A stretch of 64,000 nucleotides of DNA from Malus domestica (GCF_042453785.1 NC_091672.1:2175001-2239000); one strand, 5' to 3'. Shown: positions 12,592-24,593, counted from the first letter of the stretch. Made by a program: numbers and translations. The notes: generated by a model not told the origin, from the sequence alone.

Positions 12592-13742
12592 GGGTAAATT
12601 ACATAGTAGCCCATCAGGTTTGAGGTCTATTGCAATCTTATACAACATCTTTAAAACATTTCACTTTCATACCTCAAGTACTATTTTATTTCAATTTCAT
12701 ACAACCGTTAGATTTTCCATCCATGGATCTGTTAAATGCTGACGTGACTGCCACATATATGACATGTGGCTGCCAAATGTCTGCCACATGGCAAATAAAA
12801 TAATTTTTTAATTTTTTTTTTAAAAACTTGAAATTGGAAGAAGAAAAAAAAAAGAAAGGGACCGAACCCAGAAGAAGAAGAGAAGAAGAAAGAGGAGGGA
12901 GGAGAAAGAAGAAGAAGAAGAAGAAAAAAGAAAGGGGTCCGAACCCAGAAGAAGGAGGAAGAAGAAGAAAGAGGAGGAGGAGGAGGAAGAAGAAGAAGAA
13001 GAAGAAGAAGAAGAAAAAGAAAAAAAAAAGGGACCGAACCCAGAAAAATGAGGAAGAAGAGAAAAAGAAAGAGGAGGAGGATGAGGAAGAAGAAGAAGAA
13101 GAAGAAAAAAAAAGAAAAAAAAAGAGAGGGACCGAACCCAGAAGGAGGAGGAAGAAAAAGAAGAGAAGAAGAAAGAGGAGGGAGGAGAAAGAAGAAGAAG
13201 AAGAAGAAAAAAAAAAAAAAAAAAGGGGTCTGAACCCAGAAGAAGGAGGAAGAAGAAGAAATAGGAGGAGGAGGAGAAGGAAGAAGAAGAAGAAGAAGAA
13301 AAAAAAAATTAAAAAAAGGGACCGAACCCAGAAAAAGGAGGAAGAAGAAGAAGAAAAAAAAAAAGGGACCGAACCCAGAAGAAGAAGGAGGAAGAAGAAG
13401 AAGAGAAGAAGAAAGAGGAGGACGAGGGAGAAGAAGAAGAAGAAAAAAAAAAAAAAAAGGTCCGAACCCAAAAGAAGAAGAAAGAGAAAACAAAAAGTGG
13501 CAGATATGTTTTTTTTTTTTAATTAAAAAATTATTTTATTTGCCACGTGGTAAACATTTGGCAGCCACGCGTCATATATGTGGCAGTCACGTCAACATTT
13601 AACAGATCCATTGATGGAAAATCTAACGGTTGTATGAAATTGAAATAAAATAGTACTTGAGGTATGAAAGTGAAATGTTTTAAAAATGTTGTATAAGATT
13701 GCAATAGACCTCAAACCTGATGGGCTACTATGTAATTTACCC
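12592..13742. mobile_element. Long-TIR Mutator-like element with purine-tract core
   Basis: It starts GGGTAAATTACATAGTAGCC and ends with its complement. The inverted arms run about 230-240 bp (to about 12830 on the left, from about 13515 on the right). The flanks are ATTTTTTTT and ATTTCTTTT, a 9-bp target duplication with one mismatch. Between the arms lies a ~0.7 kb GAA/GAG tract. Long poly-Lys/Glu and poly-Phe/Ser ORFs here are products of the tract, not genes. Confidence 0.8.
12830..13515. repeat. Degenerate tandem array, GAA/GAG with GGGACCGAACCCAGAAG punctuation
   Basis: The plus strand is almost pure purine. About eight blocks of 48-105 bp each begin with GGGACCGAACCCAGAAG or a variant with GGTCC (near 12858, 12936, 13030, 13129, 13226, 13318, 13366 and 13459), followed by GAA, GAG and A-runs of varying length. 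This is a minisatellite of complex microsatellites inside a transposable element. Confidence 0.85.
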
Positions 13743-13847
13743 ATTTCTTTTTACCATATAAAATGTAACATCCCGTCCCGGATTTTAACAGAACGAAAGG
13801 GTAACGTTGTAATTTCATGTTGGGTTTGGATATTAGTTTAAAATAAA

Positions 13848-14375
13848 TAAAACTAATAAAAATGGCTTGAAAACTTTGAGTTTTAATTATAAGGACAAAA
13901 TAACAGGCCCTTTATGCAAAGGGATCCCCATTTTTTTCAAAAAATGGGGACTAGGTGTGGGGCTCACTTCACATCGAACTTCAACGATCCGAACCGTCTA
14001 TTTTGTAAGTCTCGATTCATAGATCATTCTTGCAAAAATTCAATTTAATCCGAAACCATTTGCCTATTTAATTATTAAGATAAAATTTCATTGTTTCTTA
14101 CATAACAAAGTATTCGTTCATTTCTTTGAACCCAATTAGATGTCTTAAACATTTCCGATTTGGCTAATATTTTGTAAGGATGATCTATGAGGTGCAACTT
14201 GAAAAATAGACGGTTCGGATCGTTAAAGTTCAATGTAATGTGGACCCCACAACTAATCCCCATTTTTATAAAAAAAATGGTAAAGTGAATAGTACTATGT
14301 TTGACTTTTTAGTGTAAAAATGTGGTTTTTCGTTAAAGTAAACAGTACCGTGGGTTTTTCGTTAAAACTCCCTTT
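13848..14375. mobile_element. TTAACGAAAA-type MITE interrupted by a second TIR element
   Basis: The outer parts (AAACTTTGAGTTTTAATTAT ... ACAAAATAAC on the left; TAAAGTGAATAGTAC ... TTCGTTAAAACTCCC on the right) match the uninterrupted copies at 16266, 62655 and 62812. Between them, at about 13920-14280, lies another element. Its ends CCCCATTTTTTT and AAAAAAATGG are inverted, and its subterminal blocks with CGATCCGAACCGTCTATTTT are inverted copies of each other. Confidence 0.65.
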
Positions 14376-15859
14376 AAAATATTGTTTTTGAGGGCCTTAA
14401 TAGGTGTGCCCAAGGGGCCCACCTTTGGAGTTTGTCCTCGGCGCACTCCCTTCTCTTTCTCTTACTTCCCTTCCGTGAGTCTCACTCTCACTTCTCTCCC
14501 TTCTCTCTCGGCAAGCACCGAAGGGTGCCATGGGGGAAAGCACCACCTCATAAACCACCCATTTCACCCTTTAGACCTCACGAGCTCGAACCCGAGCCCT
14601 ATTACGTAGGAAAAACCAAACCGTGAAACTCTAACTCCGAACTCCTACGAGAACAAAGTTCCCCGACGCAACTTTAAATGATTTTGTAACTTTTCCGATT
14701 TGGGTAAGCCTCAAAACACTCCAAATGCTTCTCTTTTGGTCCCTATAGTTCTTTTCTGACCACATTGTTGTGTTTGGACGTCAAAATACGAAGAAACACC
14801 TCGGAGGACTATATTCCCAGTTTTCTGACTAGGTGTCAGGACTTGTAGACGTTTTTCGATCATATTCTGACCACGACTGGCCATGAGGAAGGTGTATTTC
14901 GACTCCTTGCTTCACGGGCTTCATTTTGGTATTTTAGTTCATTTGTTTTGACTAAGTTTCGAGCTCCGTTGGAGCTCAAGAATTCTCCAGCCGATTTCCA
15001 GCCTTCTTCTTCCTTGGGTCCGGTGACCCACAAACCTTAGACCCAAAACCCTTTTTACCCAGCCCATTTGGGCTGCCTAATCCTTAGCCTTTTAAACTAA
15101 ATGACCTAATTAAATAATCAGGCTTTCAAGCCCAAAACCCTAGTTTAACCAAGCCCACCCAGCCCGTTGAACCCAAACCCTTAACCCGTTAAAACCAGGC
15201 ATTTGGGCCTAGGACCCTTCGGCCCAAACCCACCAGCCTAACCCAGATGAAATATTCTCTAGAATATTCTGTCAGGGCATATTCTCTAGAATATTCCTGG
15301 AATATTCTTAGTGTTGACTTTTTCAAAATTTACCCATGACCCTTCTTAGGGTAATTCATCGTCCTGAATCCGTTTTTGATTTCCGTTTTCCCAAATTCAA
15401 TTGTTATAGTATAGTTTTATTAATTGGATCCTTTATGTGCTTATGGGCAATTATTTGTGGTGTTTCCGTCTTCGCTAGTTTGCATGGTTCTTCGGCGGTG
15501 AAGTACATGTGAGTGGACCCCTTCTAAAATACATGTTTTAATAGTAGAAATACATACATGAAAATCATGATTTAATGATTATGTTTTATGAAACATTTTA
15601 TGAGATATTATGCTTACTGAGAATATTTTGAATTACCATATTGTATCGAACTCATGTTCTTTGTAGTATAGATGATGGATGACTTTATACTATGAAGATA
15701 TTTTTGAGATATATATATACACACACCTATGTTTGGAAAGTCTATGTTTAATGGTTTTGTGCTTATCTAGTGGTCACTATACTGCCACAGGCGAGGATTA
15801 TGGTTGTTGGCTGCGGGCCGAGAGAAACAATCTCTGGCTTCGAGCCGAGAGACATGAAG

Positions 15860-16128
15860 TGTAACATCCCACATCGACCAACAGAGAGGGGTGATGTGCC
15901 TTATATGTACATACCCACCTCTATATAGCACGAGGCCTTTTGGGACCTCACTGGTTTTGGATTCCATCAGAACTTCGAAGTTAAGCAAGTTCGGGTAAAA
16001 GCATTCCTAGGATGGGTGACCTCCTTGGGAAGTTCTCGTGTGAATTCCTAGAAACAAAACCATGAGGGCATGGCCGGAGCCCAAAGCGGACAATATCGTG
16101 CTACAGCGAGTCGGACTGGGATGTAATA
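15860..16128 (+). mobile_element. Cassandra TRIM solo LTR (5S rRNA-like core)
   Basis: Starts TGTAACATCCCACATCGACC. At 15958-16042 it carries a 5S rRNA-like stretch, including GGATTCCATCAGAACTTCGA, AGTTAAGCAAGTTCGGGTAA and TAGGATGGGTGACCTCC. These cover the internal promoter boxes of 5S genes, and such a 5S segment in the LTR is the defining trait of Cassandra elements. The ends lie next to TGAAG and TGGAG, a 5-bp duplication with one mismatch. It is nested within the larger solo LTR. Confidence 0.85.
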
Positions 16129-16265
16129 TGGAGCTGACATTGGGCTGGGAGAAATAATCTTTGGTTACGGGCACATAGACATGGAGCTAGCATTGGGCCA
16201 GGAGATATTGTTACTGGATACCATAGTTAGCCCACTATATACGAGATATGTTTTATGAAAGGTTT

Positions 16266-16428
16266 TAGGGAACTTTAACGAAAAGCACCCGGTACTGTTC
16301 ACTTTAACGAAAAACCACATTTTTACACTAAAAAGTCAATCCTGGTACTATTCACTTTACCCTTTATTTTGTCCTTATCATTAAAACTCAAAGTTTTCAA
16401 GCCCTTTTCATTAGTTTTCCTAAGGTTT
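16266..16428. mobile_element. TTAACGAAAA-type MITE, complete copy
   Basis: The sequence GGAACTTTAACGAAAAGC ... GTACTGTTCACTTTAACG ... TTTTTACACTAAAAAGTC ... ACTTTACCC ... AAACTCAAAGTTTTCAAG is shared, in either orientation, with copies at 13848, 62655 and 62812. It is non-coding and short, and its insertion next to genes and inside other elements fits a MITE. Confidence 0.6.
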
Positions 16429-17054
16429 TATGGCATGCTAGGGTTTTCGGAAAACCCATTACATATTATGTTATTGAGTTTTCACTAAACTTTTAGGGTT
16501 AGTATGTTGAATAATTGTTTTATTATGTATATATATCAACTTGGTCCGCCCATGTTTGTTTTGCACCGCCTCAAGATTTAGATTTGAGGCATACGATCCT
16601 GACGTCAAGACACTTCCACATCGGCATCTTCGAGTCCTCTCGATGTACGACCCATCTCTCTGTTCATTCAATTTTATATTATTTCTGTTAGTGTTCTAGA
16701 TTAATTTTATGCTTTGAACACGTTCCTCATTTGCATATTCATTTTATTTAAATTTCTATTACCTTATTCATATTTTCAGTTTTCATGCATTCTAATATGG
16801 CTTCGTCACCTTCAGGTGTCGGCTAGCACGTGCCTACCCTAGTGTTCGGAAAATATCAGGGTCGGGCGTGTCTTAAAAACTAATTCCTTTTTTGGTTCAA
16901 TTCATATAAAAACTAACTCCCCATATTATCAAGCAATTCGAATGTCTAGCATGATCCATCTGAAATATTTGCTTAGGGTTTCAATAGTACTGAAAGTATT
17001 CTAAATGCTTGTTACGAGAAAGAAAGAAAGAAATAATAAAACTTCAGTATTATA

Positions 17055-17214
17055 ATCTATTGGTATTCCTCTTCATTTGAAAGTGAGAGATTTTAGATTC
17101 GATTCTCGCTAAATGCGAATTTAAACCATATTATTACTAGCCCATTGTGAGACTTAACTACTCCATCACCCCTTAGTGTAGATAATATCGTTTTATTCAA
17201 AAAAAAAAAAAAAA
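17055..17214 (+). repeat. tRNA-derived SINE-like element, copy b
   Basis: Contains TGAAAGTGAGAGATTTTAGA, the B-box-like ATTCGATTCTCGC, CTAGCCCATTGTGAGAC and TAGTGTAGATAATATCG, and ends in an A-run (17199-17213). It has the same order as copies near 48211 and, reversed, 8524 and 20655. Confidence 0.55.
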
Positions 17215-18045
17215 CTAAACTAGTCCGATTTTGTCCTTAAAATAATTCATAGTATGGGTTAGCATATTGACATATTTTTCACGGAAAGATCATAATGATT
17301 TACAGTGGACAAACTCAGAGACCAAAATGAGGATGGCAATCTAAAGGACCATTGGCTTCAAGAGCCAATAAAATATATACTTGATTCCAATATATACTTG
17401 TATAATTGGCATCCATGCATGTGTGTAGTACGTGCTACAGTAACAACAAAATCTTATTTACTAAATGGGGCCGGTTGTATAAATCTTGGAATGTCACTGC
17501 GCTCGGTTTTGCACTAAATCTTCCATTAGCTCCAAACTCCATGTCTTTTTTTAAGGTCTCTTCCCAAGTCTCTTTTTGTTAGCTCCAACAACAACAACAA
17601 CAACAACAGAGTCTTATACCACTGATTGATGATTTCTTTTCTCTTACTTTGGCTTTGAGCTATCATTGAAGACATCTAATGGCTTGTAACTTCCTTCTCT
17701 ACCATACCTGGAATCATGTTTATAGTGAAGCCAATTTCTTTGTGGATACTTGTTCAGGCTAAAAATAGTATGTGACTTTTAACTATGGGCCTTTCTTTTT
17801 ACAAAATTTGAACACTGAAACCAACTCAAAAATATATACCAAGTCCTTTACTTGCAACACAAGAAACGAATCAAAAGCAAGTCAGTATCTCACTCATGAC
17901 ACAATCCTTTGATTAGAAGTTAAAATAACTTGTGATGCAAGACTGGAGGGAATACAAGGATTTAGTGGAAGTAGCTGACTGTTCTTCAGTCAAAGTAGGT
18001 AACTTAGGTAATAAATAATTATTGTTTACATATGAGACTACTCTT
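17215..18045. other. Intergenic DNA with (CAA)n microsatellite
   Basis: A CAACAACAA run lies at about 17587-17611. No gene or complete element was recognised. Confidence 0.5.
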
Positions 18046-18104
18046 TTCTTTCTATGCGTTATAGAATTAGTTACTTTAGGCTTAAATTAGTAGCACTTTC
18101 CACA

Positions 18105-18485
18105 TCACCATCACTTTATGGCTTCGTCACCTTCCGGGTGACAACCAACACAATTCGGTTCAGATGTCCAGGTAGATATTATGGCTCGGAGTGTGTTAGT
18201 TTGGTATTAGAGCCAGCATCAACACGCCTAGCGTTCCAACACACAACTTGGGACTTTCATCCAGTCTCTAATTGCTATTGGCTCAAACCTTTTAGAGAAA
18301 GGAACTCTCAACAATGCCATTACTAGCAATGGGTTTTCTATTCAAGATCCTCACATTTGAGAACTTTGCTACTCAATTGCGATCTCCCTTAGCGATGCTT
18401 ATGGGCCTTTCGATTAAGTTATACTTTGAACCGGTGTTACAGTATACACTAATACGATCCTTGGGTGTTAAATCCTCGACCACAA
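18105..18485 (+). mobile_element. LTR retrotransposon remnant: LTR end plus primer-binding site
   Basis: The stretch GGCTTCGTCACCTTCCGGGT resembles the 3' part of the 13.8-16.9 kb solo LTR. It leads to GGCTCGGAGTGTGTTA, then TTTGGTATTAGAGCCAGC, which resembles the initiator-tRNA primer-binding site TGGTATCAGAGC. About 280 bp of unrecognised internal sequence follow. No gag or pol was found, so this is a fragment. Confidence 0.5.
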
Positions 18486-18985
18486 ATCCAGCCCTCTAAC
18501 CCTCTATCGGTTGCTCACAATCTGAAAATATATCCATGAAAGATCACTGCTGAAGGAGCCTATCCTCCTTGCGCATCCAAGAATAAAGAACGAGTTCAAG
18601 AGGAGGTAGGCAAAAACTTAAATTTACATCTCCCTCGGAAGCAAAAACCATATTTAAACGTGATTTTACATCTAAATTTGAATCTCTCTGTTGGAGATTT
18701 GCTCCGATGTATGTTTGGAGAAGTTTCTTACAGCACATTTAAGTAATCGTCAATCTTATCAAAAGAAAACACGATCCATGTGCAATCGGAATTCATAATC
18801 ATTCATCAAGAGCAAAGTTTCCGAAACAACAAACCGGTTAGGAACACTTTAAACTCATCCATAGCAAGATACAGGAAGATTACGATCAGCTACATGTTAC
18901 AAATTCCCCACAATTCATGGTACCGAGGATAACCTGGTTCAAGCATCATTAGAATTACATTTTGAAGAACAGACCCGACCACTAT
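18486..18985. other. Spacer containing the BUD31 3' UTR
   Basis: The part next to 18986 is presumed 3' UTR of the neighbouring minus-strand gene. The rest shows no feature I can name. Confidence 0.4.
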
Positions 18986-20002
18986 TCAATCTCCGCTGGC
19001 ACAGCCCCTACAGCCGCAATGCACACACTCGATAACCTTCTCCTCCCTCAGATGCTTAGGAACTCGGCAAACACACGTGGTGGCAAAGTTATGGTCCCGG
19101 GGCTGCATGCATCTTAAACAGCAGAGCCGTTCGTAACCAGGCTGCATTTCAAACACAAACCATATGTCATCACATGTTAGATAAATAGAGTTTAGATAAA
19201 AAGACACAAGCTACATGAGTATGCAATATTTTCCTTTCATTATCCTAAATAAAGTTGACTGTTATCCAACAGTTTCGAGCTGCAACTATAGTACAGAAGT
19301 TCCTTCAACGTACTCATATAGCTGAAGATGCAATGCCAAATTGCCAATACATGTAGCAGGAGAATTTCAAACTGTGAGTTCAAGCAATGTTGTATTAGTC
19401 CGTTGATCTTTGTCATCACAGTCGACAACTCAATGTCATAACTACCCGTGTCCCATGTCTATGATTACTCCAATTTTCTTATATTATATATTCATGGTTA
19501 TTCTGTTAATCTTATTTACTGGTTTTTCATGATTAATAACTAATCTCCAATTCAAAGTGCGATATATCATGCAATCAACTCCAAATAAATATAAATAAAA
19601 CACTTGTTTCAAATCGAGATAGAAGAGATCCGAGACAAACCTTTTTCCATTTTGCAATTAGATTGCGATCAGCATAGCCTTGGTCCAGACAAAACTCATA
19701 TAACTCCTTGGAAATTTCTTTTCTCCGGTGGTAAAGGTCGAAAATGTAGCGGCTCTTTTGATGTGCTATTTTGAAAATAGGCCACAAGGTCTCACATTTT
19801 CTCTTACCATCATGAGTATCATTCTCAGCTGCCAAAAAGTTAAAAACGAATACACATCAGAATCCTTCCAGGCTGAACAAAGTAATAAAAACATGGAACA
19901 TTTCATACCTTCTCTCATCTTAGCTTGCAGTTCGCGAAGCGTAGGCTCAATTAGTTCCCAACCTTCTGGGTATTTGACTCTGTTAGTCTTTACCTTGGGC
20001 AT
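18986..20002 (-). CDS. BUD31: BUD31/G10 spliceosome protein
   Basis: Small nuclear protein of the spliceosome (NTC-related; known for the family). Three coding exons, 19909-20002, 19641-19828 and 18986-19141, join in frame (94+188+156 nt) to give 145 aa, the usual length. The N-terminus [20 protein letters not shown], the middle block [19 protein letters not shown] and the cysteine-rich C-terminus (about ten Cys, with [20 protein letters not shown] and CVHCGCRGC) are the family's near-invariant zinc-cluster features. A GTAACC donor at 20427 and an AG acceptor just before the ATG indicate an intron in the 5' UTR (about 20010-20427). No defects seen. Confidence 0.97.
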
Positions 20003-20640
20003 TTTATACCTGTCATCCGTCGCAACACATAACCAATTACTAGTCTGGAAATTCCAAAGCCATAATCAACGATTAAAACCAAAAACCCAAAATTCATCAG
20101 AATCGTACGATGAATTTTCGACCTACTAAGGAATAAATTTCATGGTAAAAAGAAAGAGCATCCTGTAAAAATCTACATATCGTGCATACAACGATTAAAC
20201 TGCAAAACCCAAAATCCCAAAAAACTATAAATAAGGGAAAAACAAAAGGGTTAAAAAATTTCTCCGAATCGCACACTAACAAGCAAAAGTTTCACTCTTT
20301 AATTAATCAACGATTTATTTCGCATTAAGATATTTTAGCAATTCGAACAACCTAAAAGAGAAAAATTGCAAATTCAAAAATACACATCGCTGAAAAAACT
20401 AGATATAGAAACATTTACGTTGGTTACCTGACAAAGAGAAGAGAAGGCTGTGGTAGTGGTGGCGGTGGCGGTGGCGGGAAGCGAGGCCGAGCAGAGCGGA
20501 AAGGGGGTTTAGGGATTTGGAAATTTATATCTGCGTGCTCCTTTTTACTACGAGTTTCCAACAACGAATATAAAAAAGATTTGTTTTGCTTCAAAACAGA
20601 AAAAGTGTGAAGACACGACACCGTTAGAGACGACATGTCG
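20003..20640 (-). promoter_or_regulatory. BUD31 5' UTR with leader intron
   Basis: Reading minus, a non-coding leader ends CTTTGTCAG with donor GTAACC at 20427-20422, and the acceptor ATGACAG lies 7 bp before the ATG. A GCC/ACC-rich stretch (20450-20500) is probably transcribed leader. The transcription start was not identified. Confidence 0.5.
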
Positions 20641-20654
20641 TTCGTGGCCCTTTT

Positions 20655-20812
20655 TATTTTTTTTTAACAAACAATATTATCTACCGTATAGGGAAGGGAG
20701 TGGGTTTAGCCTTATAATAGGCTAGCAATAATATGGTTTAAATTCGCTTTGACAAGAGTCGAATCTAAGACCTCTTATTTACAAGTAAAGAGAAATACCA
20801 CTAAACTGTATT
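20655..20812 (-). repeat. tRNA-derived SINE-like element, copy c
   Basis: Reverse orientation. A T-run tail at 20655-20668 leads into AACAAACAATATTATCTACC, CCTTATAATAGGCTAGC, GACAAGAGTCGAATCTAAGA and a 5' end at about 20812. It has the same layout as copy a. It lies just upstream of the BUD31 leader. Confidence 0.55.
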
Positions 20813-21191
20813 ATTAAGTGATCGTGATCCAACATTTTTAAAAAGCCAAAGAATAAAAAAAAATTTGCGGGGTGCTAACCTCGCACCACTTTCAATATTC
20901 CGTTGTTTGATAGAATGAATTAAAAAATTCATAAGTACAAAAATTAAAATGGGCTGTGTAAGATGTAAAAATGTGTGTATAACTCTACCCAAAATCTAAA
21001 GTTCAACCGGATGATGAGAAAGGAATTGAATGGAAGAGGAACTTGACAGTATGTGAGTTTAGTTTCATAATTACTAAAATTGCTTAATTATACTATTGAG
21101 ACCTTCAACGAAGAACAATATTGATTTTGTATAAGTTGTCTACTAATTTAGGAGTCTATGTCCTCCAAAATCAAAAATTTTAGAGTGACTC

Positions 21192-21231
<40 letters not shown>

Positions 21232-21430
21232 TTTCAATCCCGAATAATGGAAACTTCCGAAGTCTGTCTAAATTAAACATATAATTTTCCTGCTTTTTAA
21301 CGACAGCTATCGCCGGAATCTTTGGCTTTTCAGCAATAAATTGACAAGGAAAATGAGTCCCATAAAACTCCAATCATTCACTAACTGCTGATAAAAGAAA
21401 GAGACGGAGAAATTGGTTCAAGGTGCTGCA
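20813..21430. other. Spacer with (AT)n microsatellite and HPA 3' UTR
   Basis: An (AT)~16 run lies at about 21196-21228. Roughly 21381-21430 is likely 3' UTR of the aminotransferase gene. Nothing else recognised. Confidence 0.5.
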
Positions 21431-24400
21431 TTAAGACGACAAGCGTCTGAGGCAATCCATCAATGCATCTGTGTGTTCCGGCTTCCCAACAGATACGCGA
21501 ACGTAACCCTTCAGCTCTTTGTTGTTGTAGTGACGAATCATCACGCCCATTTTCGCTAGGTCCTCCTGTATCAATCAAAATTGAAACCTCGCTCGCTAAG
21601 GAATGCTCGAAAGAAATACAGGGATGAATCTACGCATGTATGTTATTTAATTTTCAGTGTTGAATAGCAGGTTAGCCGACCCCACTTAGTGAGAAAAGGC
21701 TTTGTTGTTGTTGTTGTTGTAGTGTTGAATAGCAGGTCGAAAATTATGAATTGGTGGATTGCGTAAATTGGATGACATAACGCTGTATTGAGGAGGAAAA
21801 GATGAAAAATACCTTCAGCTTCTTAGCATCCATTCCCGATGAAACCTCACAAAGAATGAAATTGGAATAGCTTGGATACGGGTTGAGAAACGGCAGCTCC
21901 TTTAGAAGGTTGAAAAGCCTCTCCCTCTCTTGTAGCAAAGCTTCTTTCACCGTCTGGTATATGTTGTAACCGATATTAGAAATACACTTCAATTGTTAAG
22001 AGTCACAGGAAGCATGGGGAGAAATCTGAAGAATCCTAACCTCAAGATAGGTCGGATTCTGCAATGCTGCACAAGCAGAAACTTCAGCAGTAACAGACAC
22101 ATTATATGGTTGCTTAGCTCTCCACAGGTATTCAATTATGCTCAGCGGAAATGCTCCATATCCTACACGGAGTCCAGCTAAGCCTGCACCATTGCGCATC
22201 GCCAAAGAACCAAACCATTTTACATAAAAGGTTGAAACTAGAAAGTTTAAATTGACAAACAAAAGAGAACCAAAGTTTGTATATCGAAAATCTTGTTACT
22301 GGAAATCATTAGAAGTGCCAATAGTACAAAAGCAGAAGATTTCATTATTCAATAGTACCATAACAGAATTATATAAAGCAATGTTCACAAGTAATGACTT
22401 CTCAAAACAAAACAAAGAATACCAGCTCGTTTGCTAAATGTTCGCAGAACAATTAAATTCTCATGCTTTTTCACCCATTGCATCTTCGATTTGAGTCCTG
22501 AAAACTCAATATATGCTTCATCCAGCACCACCAATATAGGAAGCTCAAGAATTTTCAAGAGAATCTCATCACTGATTATACTGTCATCAAATAAGTAGAA
22601 CATGAAAATACAAAATCTTAGAGTGACACTCAGATTATAGAAACCATACATCTTATCTCATGATAAGACAGTATGTGGGGTCATTAAGTCGGAATAAACC
22701 ATCTCAAATCTAAAGCATATATGACTGTTCATTGTGATAAAGAATATAAGAATCAGGAACAATTGTATCAAAGTTTTCATAACTGAAGATGCAATTCCGA
22801 ATATCAGGCATATGTACAGAAAGAGACAATTTTCAGTTACCTCCCATCTGGATTGTTGGGAGAAGTTAGAAATATGCACTTTGGTTTTTCCTGTAAAACA
22901 ACATCTGAAATGACTTCTACATCCAAGCTAAAATCCGACTTCCTTGGCACTGCACAGTTCCACCGAAACACGTAGGATTATGCACACATAATGTACATCG
23001 AAGTATATGAGCTGAGGTCTTTTGTATTTGGGGAGAGGGCAGATAACTAACAGTTTCACATATATGCAAGGATAAACTTTCTTGAAATATTCTAAAATTA
23101 TATTTTCCATGGAAAATTAAGCAGGAAGTTAACTTTACCTTTAATGACAGAAGCTGCGTTTACTGCAGCATCAAATTCATACATTGTGAACGTTGGTGGA
23201 CAATCAACAATCTTGTCACCAGGATCAAGCACACATCTTCAGCAATATTTTAATAACAGACAAATGAAATAGAAGATCAGGGAGTGATAGACAAAAGTAA
23301 CAAAAATAATCATAAAGGATAGCATTGTTAGAATCTTATACAAACATAATAATCAGTTCTGACCTCATAATCAAATCAATGAGCTCATCAGCACCACACC
23401 CGACAAGAATATAATCAGATTCAAGGCCCGAATCCTTTGCCAGGGCAGCACGTAATCGACGGCTTTCAGGATCAGGATAAATATATGGGAATTTCAATGC
23501 ACCCAAAGCTTCAATAACCTACAAATAACATAAAATTTCAGTAAGAACATAAAGCGGTATAAAAAGCTTGGAATGATGGCGCTTAAAACTAAATAACTCT
23601 ATAAAACCATATGTAGTATCAAAATTTATTTTGCTACGAAACCAAGTGAGGTGGCACGTATGACTTACCTCCGGAGGAGGACCATAAGGGTTTTCATTTG
23701 CATCTAACTTGACGATGTCCTCAGGCTTCCTTCCAAGTCTGGTTGACAAAACCTGTAGCAAAAGAAGCTTATTTAATGGTTTGGACTCTGGACAGAAATT
23801 TACTAACAGAAAAAGTTAACAAACAATGGAACGGATTGAACATAATCGAGTACCACCAACCAACTAAGAGATATCAAATTCAACCTAAAAAAAACCGTTA
23901 CAATGAAGAATACACAGCAACCAAAATCACAAGAAACAAAAAGAAAGCATAGATAAACAATTTCTTTAACAGAATGATCATCATCCTCACCCGGACATTC
24001 TCATCCCGGGGAAAGACCTCATCATCCTCACCTGGACAATCTCATCCCGGGCAAAGACCTAATCTTTAAAAGTTCAAATAACAATTAAGATGAATCAAGA
24101 TGGTATAAACTCAAGGTTCATAAAAACACGCTACTCCAGCTCGATTTTGCCAACACTAGAACCATATTCATCATACATTCGCGATGCTAGGATGAAAATA
24201 TCGATTCACACTCACAGACAATAAATTATCAACCTGCTCATTGAAATGCATTATACAGCCGACTAAATCCACATAAACAAAAAGAAATTTAGAAAAGTAG
24301 TGATAAACTGACTTCATACCAACTAGAGCAATAAAAATCAAATCTTTTGGACATGAAATTACCTCGAATGGTAAAATGGGCTGATAAGGAGACAAGTTCC

Positions 24401-24593
24401 TCAAATGGGGTCGAATGAACGAGTCGCCAGTCAAACGCTGTTGACCGTCGTTGACTTCTTTCTGCTGCACAGGGATTGTGGACGCCATAGCCACCACCCT
24501 CCTCCTACTATTTCCTTCAATTCCACAGCTGGGTCTGCGGGTGGTGGTTAATCGGAGCGAGGAAACGTTGTATATATCAATCACACCCATCAA
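21431..24593 (-). CDS. HPA: Histidinol-phosphate aminotransferase, plastid
   Basis: Class-II-fold PLP enzyme of histidine biosynthesis (imidazole acetol-phosphate plus glutamate to histidinol phosphate). Nine exons: 24363-24593, 23669-23752, 23364-23518, 23139-23236, 22841-22949, 22423-22580, 22041-22183, 21813-21953 and 21431-21565. They sum to 1254 nt, 417 aa, the normal plant length. The first ~50 residues are Ser/Thr/Arg-rich and fit a chloroplast transit peptide. Family motifs: [13 protein letters not shown] near residue 95, a substrate-loop [18 protein letters not shown], and the PLP lysine in [17 protein letters not shown] second ATG (MASTIPVQQ) at residue 36 could give a shorter form. 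Introns are AT-rich; intron 1 holds a two-copy 41-bp duplication. Confidence 0.96.
23980..24062. repeat. Two-copy tandem duplication in HPA intron 1
   Basis: CATCATCCTCACCCGGACAT and a second copy starting about 41 bp later (CATCATCCTCACCTGGACAA) each continue into CTCATCCCGGG(G/C)AAAGACCT. Simple local duplication. Confidence 0.7.

Larger units (their letters stand above)
13764..16873 (+). mobile_element. Solo LTR of a large LTR retrotransposon, with nested insertions
   Basis: Begins TGTAACATCCCGTCCCGG and ends GGGTCGGGCGTGTCT. The flanks are the 5-bp direct repeat TAAAA (13759-13763 and 16874-16878). No primer-binding site, internal region or second LTR follows, so it reads as a solo LTR left by recombination. 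It contains two TTAACGAAAA-type MITE copies, another TIR MITE and a Cassandra LTR, which explains the 3.1 kb length. The last bases (CT instead of CA) are slightly off the canonical end. A short related LTR end occurs near 18118. Confidence 0.7.

Noticed and set aside
12686..13526. Three overlapping ORFs of 232-261 codons rich in Lys/Arg/Glu or Phe/Leu/Ser
   Set aside because: They come from the GAA/GAG tract being free of stops in several frames. Composition is extreme and the tract lies inside a transposable element.
15956..16045. Possible 5S rRNA gene
   Set aside because: The 5S-like block is only part of a 5S gene and is embedded in a Cassandra LTR with its diagnostic ends, so it is element sequence.
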